This document shows positions 8,331-16,598 of a stretch of DNA of 39,494 nt, one piece after another. The notes beneath the pieces are model-generated. The model was not told the DNA's origin. It was given only the letters and a program-made list of their open reading frames with translations, and searched no databases. Source of the stretch: Firmicutes bacterium HGW-Firmicutes-3 (GTDB lineage: Bacteria; Bacillota; Clostridia; Lachnospirales; Vallitaleaceae); the NCBI GenBank assembly GCA_002841435.1, contig PGZS01000006.1, positions 1 through 39,494 on the forward strand, given 5' to 3'. The translations under genes and the position numbers were made by a program. Every line of letters starts with the position of its first letter. Within the stretch, counting starts at the first letter, position 1.

Positions 8331-8584
8331 TATCAGTTGGTGCCAGTTTTAAATATTATGAACTGAATTTTCCCAAATAAATTCTAAGCTCTTGAATAGA
8401 AAGCTAGCCTAAGCCACCACAGATGAAATGGTGACTGTTCATCTTTAACTTGTGGATTATCATCACTAAGAAATGCTACTAGTGGGAACGTTGAGTTTTT
8501 GAATAATAGCAGTAATGGAAAAGTATTTTGTAACCATTATAGATATAATGGATATAGATATTTAACCGGACTAGGAGGGCTATT
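8331..8584. other. Spacer with one imperfect hairpin
   Basis: Together with the AraC promoter this makes a 337-base gene-free stretch. AGATGAA (8421-8427) pairs with TTCATCT (8438-8444), with outer CCAC/GTGG complementarity, but no T-run follows. TATAAT at 8544-8549 may be the -10 of the next gene; its -35 is not convincing. No further gene is seen. Confidence 0.5.
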
Positions 8585-11500
8585 ATGAAGTGGTTGGAAA
8601 TTGGTAGGGTACATGTTGATTCTATAAGCAAAGAAATAAGTGTAAATCTACATGATGGATATAATAAAGCATTGAATAAGTTGGAACTGTTTTCACATTG
8701 TATGTTGTTTTTTCTTAAGGAAGATAGAATTGAAGTATATGTAACACAAATTCTTAGAATTAGTGAATCCAAAAGTCAGCTGAACCTTAAAATACCAGCA
8801 AATGATACGGATGAACATGAAAAGCATATGGACATAGAATCGGGACGGCTTGTAGATATTAAACCATATTTTCCGGTAGAAGAGGTGATACCAGAAGCAA
8901 AAGAGTCCAGAAATAGATATTGTCTAAATTATAAAGATCATATTATTGGTACGTATTCGGTGTATGGAAAGCGAACCGTTATTCAGCTCGACAAAGAAAT
9001 AGTTGAGCATATTAAATCAGAATCAAATCAAATTCAAATGATCAAGAAAGGTGACTATATTAGGGTGCTATGGTGGTTTGACCGTTTTGATAAAGATTCT
9101 TTTCGAAAAGTAAGAATGTGTAATCCCCCTTATAATGATGCCCCAAGGATGGGGATATTTGCAACAAGGTCGCCTATTAGACCAAATCCAATGGGGTCAA
9201 CCCTTGTACTTGTAGAACAAGTGGATTATCATAGCGCTACCATTGATGTATTAGGTTTTGACGGTTTCTTAGGAACAAAGATATTTCAACTGATGTTCTA
9301 TCAACCATCAATAGACAAAATAGAAGGCGCTACAGTGCCGCCTTGGGTGTCTCACTGGACAGGGTATAAAAGTTTTGAGCAACCAAAAGAAATCGATCTA
9401 GCTTCTAAAGAAAATCTTCTTAGCACGCTAGATTTTGACAACACAGATTTGTATGATGAACTTGATGAAAATAATCATATTGAAAATGGCTATGATGATA
9501 AAGAGATTCATGTTTATAATGCCCATATACACAATCTAAAAAACATATCCGTATCCATTCCTAAAAACAGCATTAGTCTAATTACAGGTGTGAGCGGAAG
9601 TGGTAAATCCAGTCTGGCTTTTGATACAATATATGCTGAAAGTCAAAAGCAATTTATGGATTTGATCTTATCCAATCAGATGTCAAATGACACATTTTCA
9701 GAAGTTTTTGTAGATAGGATTACGGGGCTACAACCGTCTATCGCCATTAAGCAGCGGATGTTAGGTGCTAATCCAAGATCTACAGTAGGAACAGTTACTA
9801 GGATTGCAGATATTTTAAAGCTTATATTTTCAATAATTGGTGAGCGTATATGTCCAACGTGTCATTGTGTTATTGATGATTCTAATGTTTGTAAGAATTG
9901 TGGTGAGATTTTATTCGACCCTACACCCCAGTTATTTAGCTACAATCATCCTGATTACATGTGTCAAGTGTGTAAAGGTTTGGGCGTAAAAATGCGCATT
10001 GATCATGAAAAGATAGTTGAATATCCAGAAAAATCATTGTTAGACAGTGCATCATCCTTGTATGGTGATTTAAGAAAGCATAGAAAAAAACCAAATGCAA
10101 ATTGGATGCGCGGAGAAATATTAGCCTTGGCAGATGATTTAGAAGTGGATTTGGAAGTATCATTTAGGCAATTGCCAGAAGAATTTAAGCAGCAGTTCTT
10201 CTATGGTTCAAATGGTCGAGAAGTAAGCTTGGAATATGAAAATTCAAAAGGTAGAAGTGGTATTATTACAAGGCCGGTAGAAGGCGCGGTCAATCTCATT
10301 GAGCGACTTATGCATGACACGAACGCTTCTAGAATGACAGAACAAGCACTGAAATATATGTCTAAACAGACATGTAGCAGTTGTCAAGGGGAACGGTTAC
10401 GAGAAGAAGGTAGACTAGTCAATATTCTTGGTTATAGATATGTTGAGATCGTAAATCTGAATATAAAACAACTTCGTATATGGTGCCATAGAATTTTCTT
10501 ACAACTTAATAAGGCGCAGCAAGATAAAACGAAGATGCTTTTTATTAAACTAAATCAAAGACTAAAAAGAATCATAGATGTGGGGTTAAGCTATATAGCC
10601 CTTGATAGAAGTATACCGAGTTTGTCTGGTGGAGAAGCCCAGCGGCTTAAACTGGCAACACAATTTGGTACAGGATTAACGAATATTCTTTATATAATGG
10701 ATGAACCATCAAAAGGCTTACATCCTAAGGATTATAAGTTTTTGATGGGTGCAATTGTGGAATTGAAAAATCAAGGGAACACAATTATCCTTGTAGAACA
10801 TAAAAGAAGCTTTATGACAATTGCTGATATACATCTTCAGATGGGACCCAAGGCGGGGCGCTATGGAGGAGAATTGATTTCTGTCAAAAATCAACAAGAA
10901 ATCAAAAAAGAGCTTGAATGTTATGCGTATAATGATGGGTTTGATGCTATTGAAGTTGTAAGTAATCAATCTCCCAGTGAAGTCAATAGAATTAAAACGG
11001 ATTTTTTTATTCAGATGAAAAAAGTCACTACCAACAACCTGAAAAATGTTGATGTAGATATACCGATTGGTATGATTACGGCAATTATTGGTGTAAGTGG
11101 TTCAGGAAAAAGTAGTCTTATATCAAAAACTTTATACCCATATATGATGAAATCACTTGGAAAAAACATGGAAGTGACGGGGCATTTGGAATCTATAAAC
11201 GGTTTGGAATCCTTTGAGGATGTATGCTATGTCAATCAAAAACCAATAGGTAACAATTCAAGATCTAATCCCGGAACCTATACAGGGGTATTTGACTTAA
11301 TAAGAAAGTGCTATGCAGATACAGAACAAGCAAAAAGCAAGAAGTTATCTAAAGCGTATTTCAGTTTTAATTCTTCTAAGGGTCAGTGTCCGGAGTGTAG
11401 TGGTCTGGGTGAAGTATCTGTGAACATGCATTATATGGATGATTTGTATGTTTCTTGTAGTAAATGTCATGGTAAAAGATATTGTAATGAAGTATTAGAA

Positions 11501-11944
11501 GTCAAAAGGAAGAATTTATCAATAGGTGATATTCTTGACACTGAGGTTCATGATTTACTAGAGGTTTTTGAAGAAGAAAAGGAAATTGCCCAACAACTCT
11601 CTATGCTAGATCAAGTTGGATTAGGGTATCTCAAGCTTGGTCAAAGTGCATCAACGCTTTCAGGTGGTGAAGCACAAAGAATAAAATTGGCAAAAGAACT
11701 ATACAAAAGGGAATGTAAAAAAATCTTATATATATTAGATGAACCAACGACCGGTCTAAATGAAGAAGATGTTGAAAAAGTGATAGCAGTATTAATGGAA
11801 CTGAAAGAAAAAGGTGCAACTATTATTGTTATTGAACATAACATTAAAATGATTAGGGCTTGTGATTACATAATAGAGCTTGGCCCGACAGGAGGAAATC
11901 AAGGAGGGCATATCATTAGAGCAGGTTGTCAGAAGAAATATTGA
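8585..11944 (+). CDS. TrmO-like domain fused to UvrA2-like ABC ATPase
   Basis: 1119 residues, AGGAGGG 5 bases before the ATG. Residues 1-105 look like a partial TrmO/TsaA-type fold ending in GRLVDIKPYFPVEEV. Residues 112-245 are a fuller copy with NYKDHIIGTYSV, WWFDRF and FATRSPIRPNPMG (about 192-205), the SAM-binding motif of TrmO, which N6-methylates t6A37 in some tRNAs. Residues about 305-1119 are UvrA-like: Walker A TGVSGSGKSS near 335, CxxC pair near 422, LSGGEAQRLKLATQ near 679, MDEPSKGLHP, second Walker A near 835, zinc site CPECSG...CSKCHG near 934, LSGGEAQRIKLA near 1024 and LDEPTTGLN. Between CPTC and the FSYNHPDYMCQVCKGLG segment there are only about 30 residues, so the UvrB-binding insert of housekeeping UvrA is missing. 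That is the UvrA2 type, linked in some organisms to drug tolerance. The fusion's joint function is unknown. Confidence 0.88.
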   Translation: MKWLEIGRVHVDSISKEISVNLHDGYNKALNKLELFSHCMLFFLKEDRIEVYVTQILRISESKSQLNLKIPANDTDEHEKHMDIESGRLVDIKPYFPVEEVIPEAKESRNRYCLNYKDHIIGTYSVYGKRTVIQLDKEIVEHIKSESNQIQMIKKGDYIRVLWWFDRFDKDSFRKVRMCNPPYNDAPRMGIFATRSPIRPNPMGSTLVLVEQVDYHSATIDVLGFDGFLGTKIFQLMFYQPSIDKIEGATVPPWVSHWTGYKSFEQPKEIDLASKENLLSTLDFDNTDLYDELDENNHIENGYDDKEIHVYNAHIHNLKNISVSIPKNSISLITGVSGSGKSSLAFDTIYAESQKQFMDLILSNQMSNDTFSEVFVDRITGLQPSIAIKQRMLGANPRSTVGTVTRIADILKLIFSIIGERICPTCHCVIDDSNVCKNCGEILFDPTPQLFSYNHPDYMCQVCKGLGVKMRIDHEKIVEYPEKSLLDSASSLYGDLRKHRKKPNANWMRGEILALADDLEVDLEVSFRQLPEEFKQQFFYGSNGREVSLEYENSKGRSGIITRPVEGAVNLIERLMHDTNASRMTEQALKYMSKQTCSSCQGERLREEGRLVNILGYRYVEIVNLNIKQLRIWCHRIFLQLNKAQQDKTKMLFIKLNQRLKRIIDVGLSYIALDRSIPSLSGGEAQRLKLATQFGTGLTNILYIMDEPSKGLHPKDYKFLMGAIVELKNQGNTIILVEHKRSFMTIADIHLQMGPKAGRYGGELISVKNQQEIKKELECYAYNDGFDAIEVVSNQSPSEVNRIKTDFFIQMKKVTTNNLKNVDVDIPIGMITAIIGVSGSGKSSLISKTLYPYMMKSLGKNMEVTGHLESINGLESFEDVCYVNQKPIGNNSRSNPGTYTGVFDLIRKCYADTEQAKSKKLSKAYFSFNSSKGQCPECSGLGEVSVNMHYMDDLYVSCSKCHGKRYCNEVLEVKRKNLSIGDILDTEVHDLLEVFEEEKEIAQQLSMLDQVGLGYLKLGQSASTLSGGEAQRIKLAKELYKRECKKILYILDEPTTGLNEEDVEKVIAVLMELKEKGATIIVIEHNIKMIRACDYIIELGPTGGNQGGHIIRAGCQKKY

Positions 11945-12044
11945 TGAACATGGATTTATAAAAGTGCTATGATTTGATGAGAGAATATGGATGAAGTCGA
12001 CATCTATATGATATGATGTATAAAAAGAACTTAGGAGACGTCAT

Positions 12045-12920
12045 ATGTATAATAATGATGAGTGTCCATATGTTGAACAAATCAATAGAGTACAAGATTA
12101 TATAGAAATGAATCTAGATAAAACCCTTACAACTAAAAAGCTATCTCAAATAGCCAATTTTAGTGAGTATCATTTTCAAAGGGTATTTGCTTATGTAACT
12201 GGCGAAAGTTTATATGCATTTATTAAACGAATACGATTGGATAAAGCAGCTTATATGCTTTTAGCAGATAAAAAACGTCCAATTATTGAGATTGCTATGA
12301 GTGTGGGTTTTGCTAATCAAGCTTCTTTTGCCAAAGCCTTTAAATTAAGATATGGTATGACTGGTACCGCCTATAGAAAAACAAATGGTATGGTATGTGA
12401 GACGCATGCAGCTTTAGAATACCTTCATAGGGTGGATATGAGTATTGAACCATTATATATCGACATAAGAAAAGAGAGAGCCATAAGAATTATTTATACA
12501 CGATATATAGGACCCTACAAAGGAGACAGTCAACTTTTTTCTCATTTATTTAACAAGCTTTATCAATGGGCCGATCAAAGAAAGCTCATCTCAATAGATT
12601 CAAGATGGTTTGTTGTTTATCATGATTATGGAAATGAAACAGATGAAGAACACTTACGGCTCAGTGTCTGTATGACGGTAGATAAAAATGTTGCAGTTAG
12701 CGGGGACGTTGGCATTTCAGCTCTTTCAGAAGGCCTATACGGCGTGGGTTGTTTTATGGTTGGTCCAAGTGAATACAACAAAGCTTGGTATTATATGTAT
12801 ACAAATTGGCTTCCAAACAGCGGATATAGGTTAGATGATAGATGTTCACTTGAACACTACCCTCATAAGAAAGTCCAAGGGAACAAACGATTTGTTGAGA
12901 TTTATATACCTATTGTTTGA
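12045..12920 (+). CDS. AraC-type regulator with GyrI-like ligand domain
   Basis: 291 residues, AGGAG 8 bases before the ATG. Residues 8-110 hold two AraC helix-turn-helix units (LTTKKLSQIANFSEYHFQRVFAYVTGES; IIEIAMSVGFANQASFAKAFKLRYGMTGTAYR). Residues about 135-290 are a GyrI-like/SbmC-type domain: IDIRKERAIRIIYTRYIGPY, then GDVGISALSEGLYGVGCFMV and CSLEHYP...FVEIYIPI. Rob- and BltR-class sensors use this fold to bind small hydrophobic drugs. It lies 100 bases after the TrmO-UvrA2 fusion on the same strand, so it could sense a compound handled by that protein; that link is inference. Confidence 0.9.
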   Translation: MYNNDECPYVEQINRVQDYIEMNLDKTLTTKKLSQIANFSEYHFQRVFAYVTGESLYAFIKRIRLDKAAYMLLADKKRPIIEIAMSVGFANQASFAKAFKLRYGMTGTAYRKTNGMVCETHAALEYLHRVDMSIEPLYIDIRKERAIRIIYTRYIGPYKGDSQLFSHLFNKLYQWADQRKLISIDSRWFVVYHDYGNETDEEHLRLSVCMTVDKNVAVSGDVGISALSEGLYGVGCFMVGPSEYNKAWYYMYTNWLPNSGYRLDDRCSLEHYPHKKVQGNKRFVEIYIPIV

Positions 12921-12948
12921 GAGTCGGACAACTTTTTAAATCAGCATG

Positions 12949-12995
12949 ATCCTTATGTCTTAAGGATTGTCAAAAATAATAATTAATGATAAAAT
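12949..12995 (+). promoter_or_regulatory. Promoter for yebC with adjoining inverted repeat
   Basis: TTGTCA (12967-12972), a 17-base spacer and TAAAAT (12990-12995) with a TGn extension. Just upstream, ATCCTTA (12949-12955) and TAAGGAT (12961-12967) form a 7-bp inverted repeat touching the -35; no T-run follows, so it is not a terminator in this direction and may bind a regulator. Confidence 0.65.
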
Positions 12996-13055
12996 AACCT
13001 GTGACAAGATGTTTGAATCAGTTATAAAAAATTGGAATGAAGGAGCAATACCCAT

Positions 13056-13781
13056 ATGTCTGGACATTCGAAATTTGCCAATATTAAGCATAGAAAAGAA
13101 AAAAATGACGCTCAAAAAGGCAAGATTTTTACAAAATTAGGTAGAGAAATCATGGTTGCCGTGAAACATGGTGGTGCAGATCCAGAGAACAATACAAGAC
13201 TTAAAGAAATCATCAATAAAGCCAAAGCCAATAATATGCCAAACGATACCATCTCTCGGAGCGTGAAAAAAGCATCCGGAGAAGCCGGGGATGTGAATTA
13301 TGAGAACATAACTTATGAAGGTTATGGGCCGGGTGGTGTTGCGGTTATGGTGGTCTGCCTGACTGACAATAAGAATCGAACAGCTGCCAATGTGCGACAT
13401 GCTTTATCCAAATACGGTGGTAATTTGGGAACAACCGGTTGTGTCTCTTTTATGTTTGAGAAAAAAGGACAGATCATCATAGAAAAATCTGACGACATTG
13501 ATGAAGATGAATTGATGATGGCGGCAATAGAAGCAGGTGCAGAAGATATGAATACAGAAGAGGAAGGCTATGAGATTCTTATAGAGCCGGAAGTATTTAA
13601 TCAAGTACACGATACTTTATCAGACCTCGGGTATAAATTCTTATCAGCAGAAGTCACCATGATGCCATCAACAATGACGGAACTCAGTGGAAACGATGAA
13701 CTAAAAGCCATTGAAAAAATGTTGGACCAATTAGAAGAAGACGATGACGTTCAAGATGTATACACCAATTGGGACCGTTAA
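13056..13781 (+). CDS. yebC: YebC/PmpR family protein
   Basis: 241 residues, the normal length. It opens with the family signature [32 protein letters not shown], continues with [39 protein letters not shown], and ends in the acidic C-terminal domain. YebC proteins bind DNA as regulators in some bacteria, and members have been tied to ribosome function at difficult peptides; which applies here is open. AAGGAG lies about 9 bases before the ATG. It has its own promoter and is probably monocistronic. Confidence 0.95.
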   Translation: MSGHSKFANIKHRKEKNDAQKGKIFTKLGREIMVAVKHGGADPENNTRLKEIINKAKANNMPNDTISRSVKKASGEAGDVNYENITYEGYGPGGVAVMVVCLTDNKNRTAANVRHALSKYGGNLGTTGCVSFMFEKKGQIIIEKSDDIDEDELMMAAIEAGAEDMNTEEEGYEILIEPEVFNQVHDTLSDLGYKFLSAEVTMMPSTMTELSGNDELKAIEKMLDQLEEDDDVQDVYTNWDR

Positions 13782-13787
13782 TCAGGG

Positions 13788-13897
13788 TAAAGTGTCAAAA
13801 CTATATAGTTGAACTTTTACATAAAATATAGTTATGAGTGTATCAACATAACCTATATGTGATATGTAACTTAGAGAAACTGAGTTATGACACTTTA
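13788..13897. repeat. 110-bp inverted-repeat element, MITE-like
   Basis: The ends are 15-bp inverted repeats with one mismatch: TAAAGTGTCA[A/T]AACT at 13788-13802 and its complement at 13883-13897. Each outer end is TA, which could be a TA target duplication around a 106-bp element, as for IS630/mariner-derived elements. A perfect 12-bp palindrome AACTATATAGTT lies inside at 13799-13810. There is no coding capacity. It begins 6 bases after the yebC stop and could also be a large RNA stem-loop. Confidence 0.5.
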
Positions 13898-13971
13898 ATC
13901 AATAAGTAAGCAATGGGGCTTTCTTGATAAAAACATTACGTTTTTCAGGATTGCCTTATTCTTTGTACTCT

Positions 13972-14072
13972 AGGAAAGTCTATGTTATGTTAATGCATTG
14001 AAGCGTCGCATTAACGATTAAGGAAGTCTTTCCTGCCGTAACAATTTGCTTCGCAAATCGAGGCGTAGCCTC
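13972..14072. repeat. Cluster of hairpins in the yebC-ligA spacer
   Basis: AGGAAAG (13972-13978) pairs with CTTTCCT (14028-14034) around an inner hairpin GTTAATGC (13989-13996)/GCATTAAC (14008-14015). Two tight hairpins follow: ATTTGC-TTC-GCAAAT (14044-14058) and GAGGC-GTA-GCCTC (14060-14072). The whole 390-base spacer contains this cluster, the element before it and a ligA promoter, but no gene. The GC-rich palindromes stand out in AT-rich flanks, as REP-type intergenic repeats do. Confidence 0.5.
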
Positions 14073-14107
14073 TTTGTTCTACAAATATGGTTGGAAGTCA
14101 ACTTTTA

Positions 14108-14116
14108 TGATAAAAT
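14108..14116 (+). promoter_or_regulatory. Extended -10 promoter for ligA
   Basis: TGATAAAAT at 14108-14116, about 55 bases before the chosen start. TTGGAA at 14091-14096 is only 14 bases away, so the extended -10 would have to carry the promoter. Confidence 0.45.
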
Positions 14117-14171
14117 AAATAAGCAAAAGTGAATCAATATCATGTATCACGATACCGGAAAAGAGGTTGTT

Positions 14172-16133
14172 ATGTCAGAGATTAAACGTATGAAGGCATT
14201 GGTGGCATTATTGTCCAAAGCTTCCAAAGCTTATTATCAAGAAAACCGTGAAATCATGTCCAACCTTGAATATGATCAACTTTACGATGAACTCATAGCA
14301 CTTGAAGAAAAAAATGGGCTTGTTTTAACAGGTAGTCCAACTAGGCAGGTAGGTTATGAGATTGTTGGCGCTCTACCTAAAGAAGCTCACAATTCAAAGA
14401 TGCTATCTTTAGATAAGACCAAAAGTCGAGAAGATCTATTGTCTTGGCTAGGTGAGAATAAGGGTCTGTTATCATGGAAACTGGATGGCTTAACCCTTGT
14501 TTTAACCTATGAAGACGGTATTTTGACCAAAGGTGTTACAAGAGGAAACGGCGTTATTGGTGAAGTCATAACCAATAATGTACGTGTTTTTGACAATGTG
14601 CCCCTTAAAATCAACCAAAAAGGTACTTTGGTTGTAAGAGGGGAAGCGGTCATTAAATATTCTGATTTTGAAAATATTAATGCCTTGTTAAACGAAGAAG
14701 AACAATATAAGAATCCCAGAAACTTATGTAGTGGTACTGTAAGACAATTAAACAACGCTATTACCGCTAGTCGACATGTCAACTTTTTTGCTTTTCAACT
14801 GGTAAGTGGTGAGGGCTTAAAGTGGGATGCAAAGTCAGAACAACTTAAATGGCTTGGGGATTTAGGCTTTGATGTCGTCCCATTTAAAGAGGTGGATGGC
14901 TATAATCTACTAGCAGAATTGGATGTTTTTGAAAAAGAAATCATGGATAATGACTTCGCATCAGACGGACTTGTTTTAACCTTTGATTCAAGGGCTTATT
15001 CTGAAAGTCTTGGTGTAACGTCCAAGTTCCCCAGGCATTCTATTGCGTTTAAATGGCAAGACGAGATTAAAGAAACCCATTTAATGGGTGTTGAGTGGCG
15101 CGCTTCAAGAACCGGACTTATTAATCCCATTGCCCTATTTAAGCCCGTAGAGCTAGAAGGCACAACTGTAAGCAGAGCAAGTCTTCATAATGTGAGCATC
15201 CTAAAGCAACTTGAGTTAGGCGTTGGTGACATCATAAAAGTCTATAAAGCCAATATGATCATACCTCAGGTTGCAGGCAATCTAACCAGAAGCAATACAC
15301 TTGAGATTCCCAGGGAATGCCCGATTTGTAAGCATCAAACAGAAATCAAAAAAGTATATGATGTGGAGGTTCTATGCTGTAACAATATGGCATGTGGCGC
15401 TAAGAAAATCAAAGCCTTTGCCCATTTTGTCAGTCGTGACGCCATGAATATCGATGGTATGAGTGAAGCAGGTATTGAAAAACTTGTAGAAATGGGCTTA
15501 ATCAATGAGCTGGCAGATTTATTTGAACTTGAACAGCATAAGGATTTGATCGTAAATAGAGAAGGTTTTGGTGAAAAATCTTATGAAAATCTGATTGCAG
15601 CCGTTCATACTTCTAAAAAAGTTAAGCTTGAAAATCTCATCTATGCCTTAGGCATTCCAAGTGTTGGCTTAAACAACGCCAGATTGCTTTCTAGATATTT
15701 TGATCATAATATTGAAAAAATTAAAGAAGCAGATGTGGAGACTTTAGCAAATATTGAAGGCTTTGGTGAAATCATAGCCAGATCCTTGTATGATTATTTT
15801 CATAATCCAAGCAATATAATTACTATAAGTGCTTTGCTTAATCATATTGAGATAGAAAAAACAGAAGAAAATAATAAAGAACAGATTTTGAAAGATAAAA
15901 TATTTGTCATAACAGGTAACCTAGAAACTTATGTCAATAGAAATGCGCTGAAGGATGAGATAGAAGCCTTAGGTGGCAAGGTGACAGGCAGTGTTACAGG
16001 TAAAACGACTTATTTGATAAATAATGATGTCACTTCAACTTCCGGCAAGAATAAAAAAGCCAAAGAATTAGGTGTTTCTATTATCAACGAGATGGATTAC
16101 AAGAAATTAGTAGAAACGAATATAGAGGGATAA
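14172..16133 (+). CDS. ligA: NAD+-dependent DNA ligase, divergent type
   Basis: 653 aa from the ATG at 14172, 5 bases after AAGAGG; the longer ORF from 14142 lacks a ribosome site. Domain order is that of LigA: Ia (YYQEN...EYDQLYDEL), adenylation domain with K103 in WKLDG, VVRGEAVI, SKFPRHSIAFKW, OB fold (GTTVSRASLHN), zinc finger (CPIC...CCNNMAC), helix-hairpin-helix repeats (about 420-570) and BRCT (575-650). It seals nicks in replication and repair using NAD+. Key positions differ from the family: the residue two before the catalytic lysine is Ser rather than Glu, TRGDG reads TRGNG, and domain Ia has Gln and Asn where E. coli LigA has His23 and Asp32. It may be an alternative ligase; a second ligA elsewhere is possible. 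Confidence 0.88.
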   Translation: MSEIKRMKALVALLSKASKAYYQENREIMSNLEYDQLYDELIALEEKNGLVLTGSPTRQVGYEIVGALPKEAHNSKMLSLDKTKSREDLLSWLGENKGLLSWKLDGLTLVLTYEDGILTKGVTRGNGVIGEVITNNVRVFDNVPLKINQKGTLVVRGEAVIKYSDFENINALLNEEEQYKNPRNLCSGTVRQLNNAITASRHVNFFAFQLVSGEGLKWDAKSEQLKWLGDLGFDVVPFKEVDGYNLLAELDVFEKEIMDNDFASDGLVLTFDSRAYSESLGVTSKFPRHSIAFKWQDEIKETHLMGVEWRASRTGLINPIALFKPVELEGTTVSRASLHNVSILKQLELGVGDIIKVYKANMIIPQVAGNLTRSNTLEIPRECPICKHQTEIKKVYDVEVLCCNNMACGAKKIKAFAHFVSRDAMNIDGMSEAGIEKLVEMGLINELADLFELEQHKDLIVNREGFGEKSYENLIAAVHTSKKVKLENLIYALGIPSVGLNNARLLSRYFDHNIEKIKEADVETLANIEGFGEIIARSLYDYFHNPSNIITISALLNHIEIEKTEENNKEQILKDKIFVITGNLETYVNRNALKDEIEALGGKVTGSVTGKTTYLINNDVTSTSGKNKKAKELGVSIINEMDYKKLVETNIEG

Positions 16134-16163
16134 GTTATGCAATGACGTTTCAAGGCATATTTC

Positions 16164-16192
16164 TTGAAATAAACCGAAGTAAATGGTAGAAT
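16164..16192 (+). promoter_or_regulatory. Promoter for gatCAB
   Basis: TTGAAA (16164-16169), a 17-base spacer and TAGAAT (16187-16192) preceded by TGG, an extended -10. This leaves a leader of about 100 bases before gatC, in which no T-box or other known element is recognisable. Confidence 0.7.
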
Positions 16193-16300
16193 ATACGATA
16201 TCTGTCTCTGCACTAGATTAATGAGTTAAACTGTTCTTGAAAAAATAGAGCGATAGCATTGAATAAAAAATAGAGGGAAATAGGACCTGGAGGTTATGAG

Positions 16301-16588
16301 ATGAAAATTACCAGAGAAGAAGTTGAGCATGTGGCCCACTTGGCAAGACTTAATTTAACAGAAGATGAAAAAATTCAAATGACTCGGGATATGGAAGCTA
16401 TTATTGGTTTTGCAGATCAAATTAATGCTCTAGAAATTGGGGATGTCATACCTACAGCTCACGTCATTCCAATTAATAATGTATTTAGGGATGATGTGTC
16501 CAGACCTTCAATGGACCGGGAAAAATTACTTCGTAACGCACCCAATCAGGAAAACGGATGCTTTAGTGTACCAAAAGTTGTGGAATAG
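16301..16588 (+). CDS. gatC: Asp/Glu-tRNA amidotransferase subunit C
   Basis: 95 residues with the GatC pattern [21 protein letters not shown], then [22 protein letters not shown] and [11 protein letters not shown]. It is the small belt-like subunit that wraps GatA and joins it to GatB in the heterotrimer that amidates Glu-tRNA(Gln), and Asp-tRNA(Asn) in some species. GGAGG lies 7 bases before the ATG. The stop codon shares bases with the ribosome site of gatA, which starts 10 bases later. Confidence 0.96.
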   Translation: MKITREEVEHVAHLARLNLTEDEKIQMTRDMEAIIGFADQINALEIGDVIPTAHVIPINNVFRDDVSRPSMDREKLLRNAPNQENGCFSVPKVVE

Positions 16589-16598
16589 GAGGCATATT

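Noticed and set aside
12949-12967. Terminator after the GyrI-like regulator gene
   Set aside because: The 7-bp stem is not followed by a T-run on the forward strand and it abuts the -35 of yebC.
16193-16300. T-box or riboswitch in the gatCAB leader
   Set aside because: The leader is only about 100 bases, with no T-box sequence, no specifier stem and no terminator hairpin.
16437-16598. N-terminal extension of GatA
   Set aside because: The extra frame overlaps gatC in another frame; AGGAGG and the ATG at 16599 give the normal GatA start and place the catalytic residues at the expected numbers.
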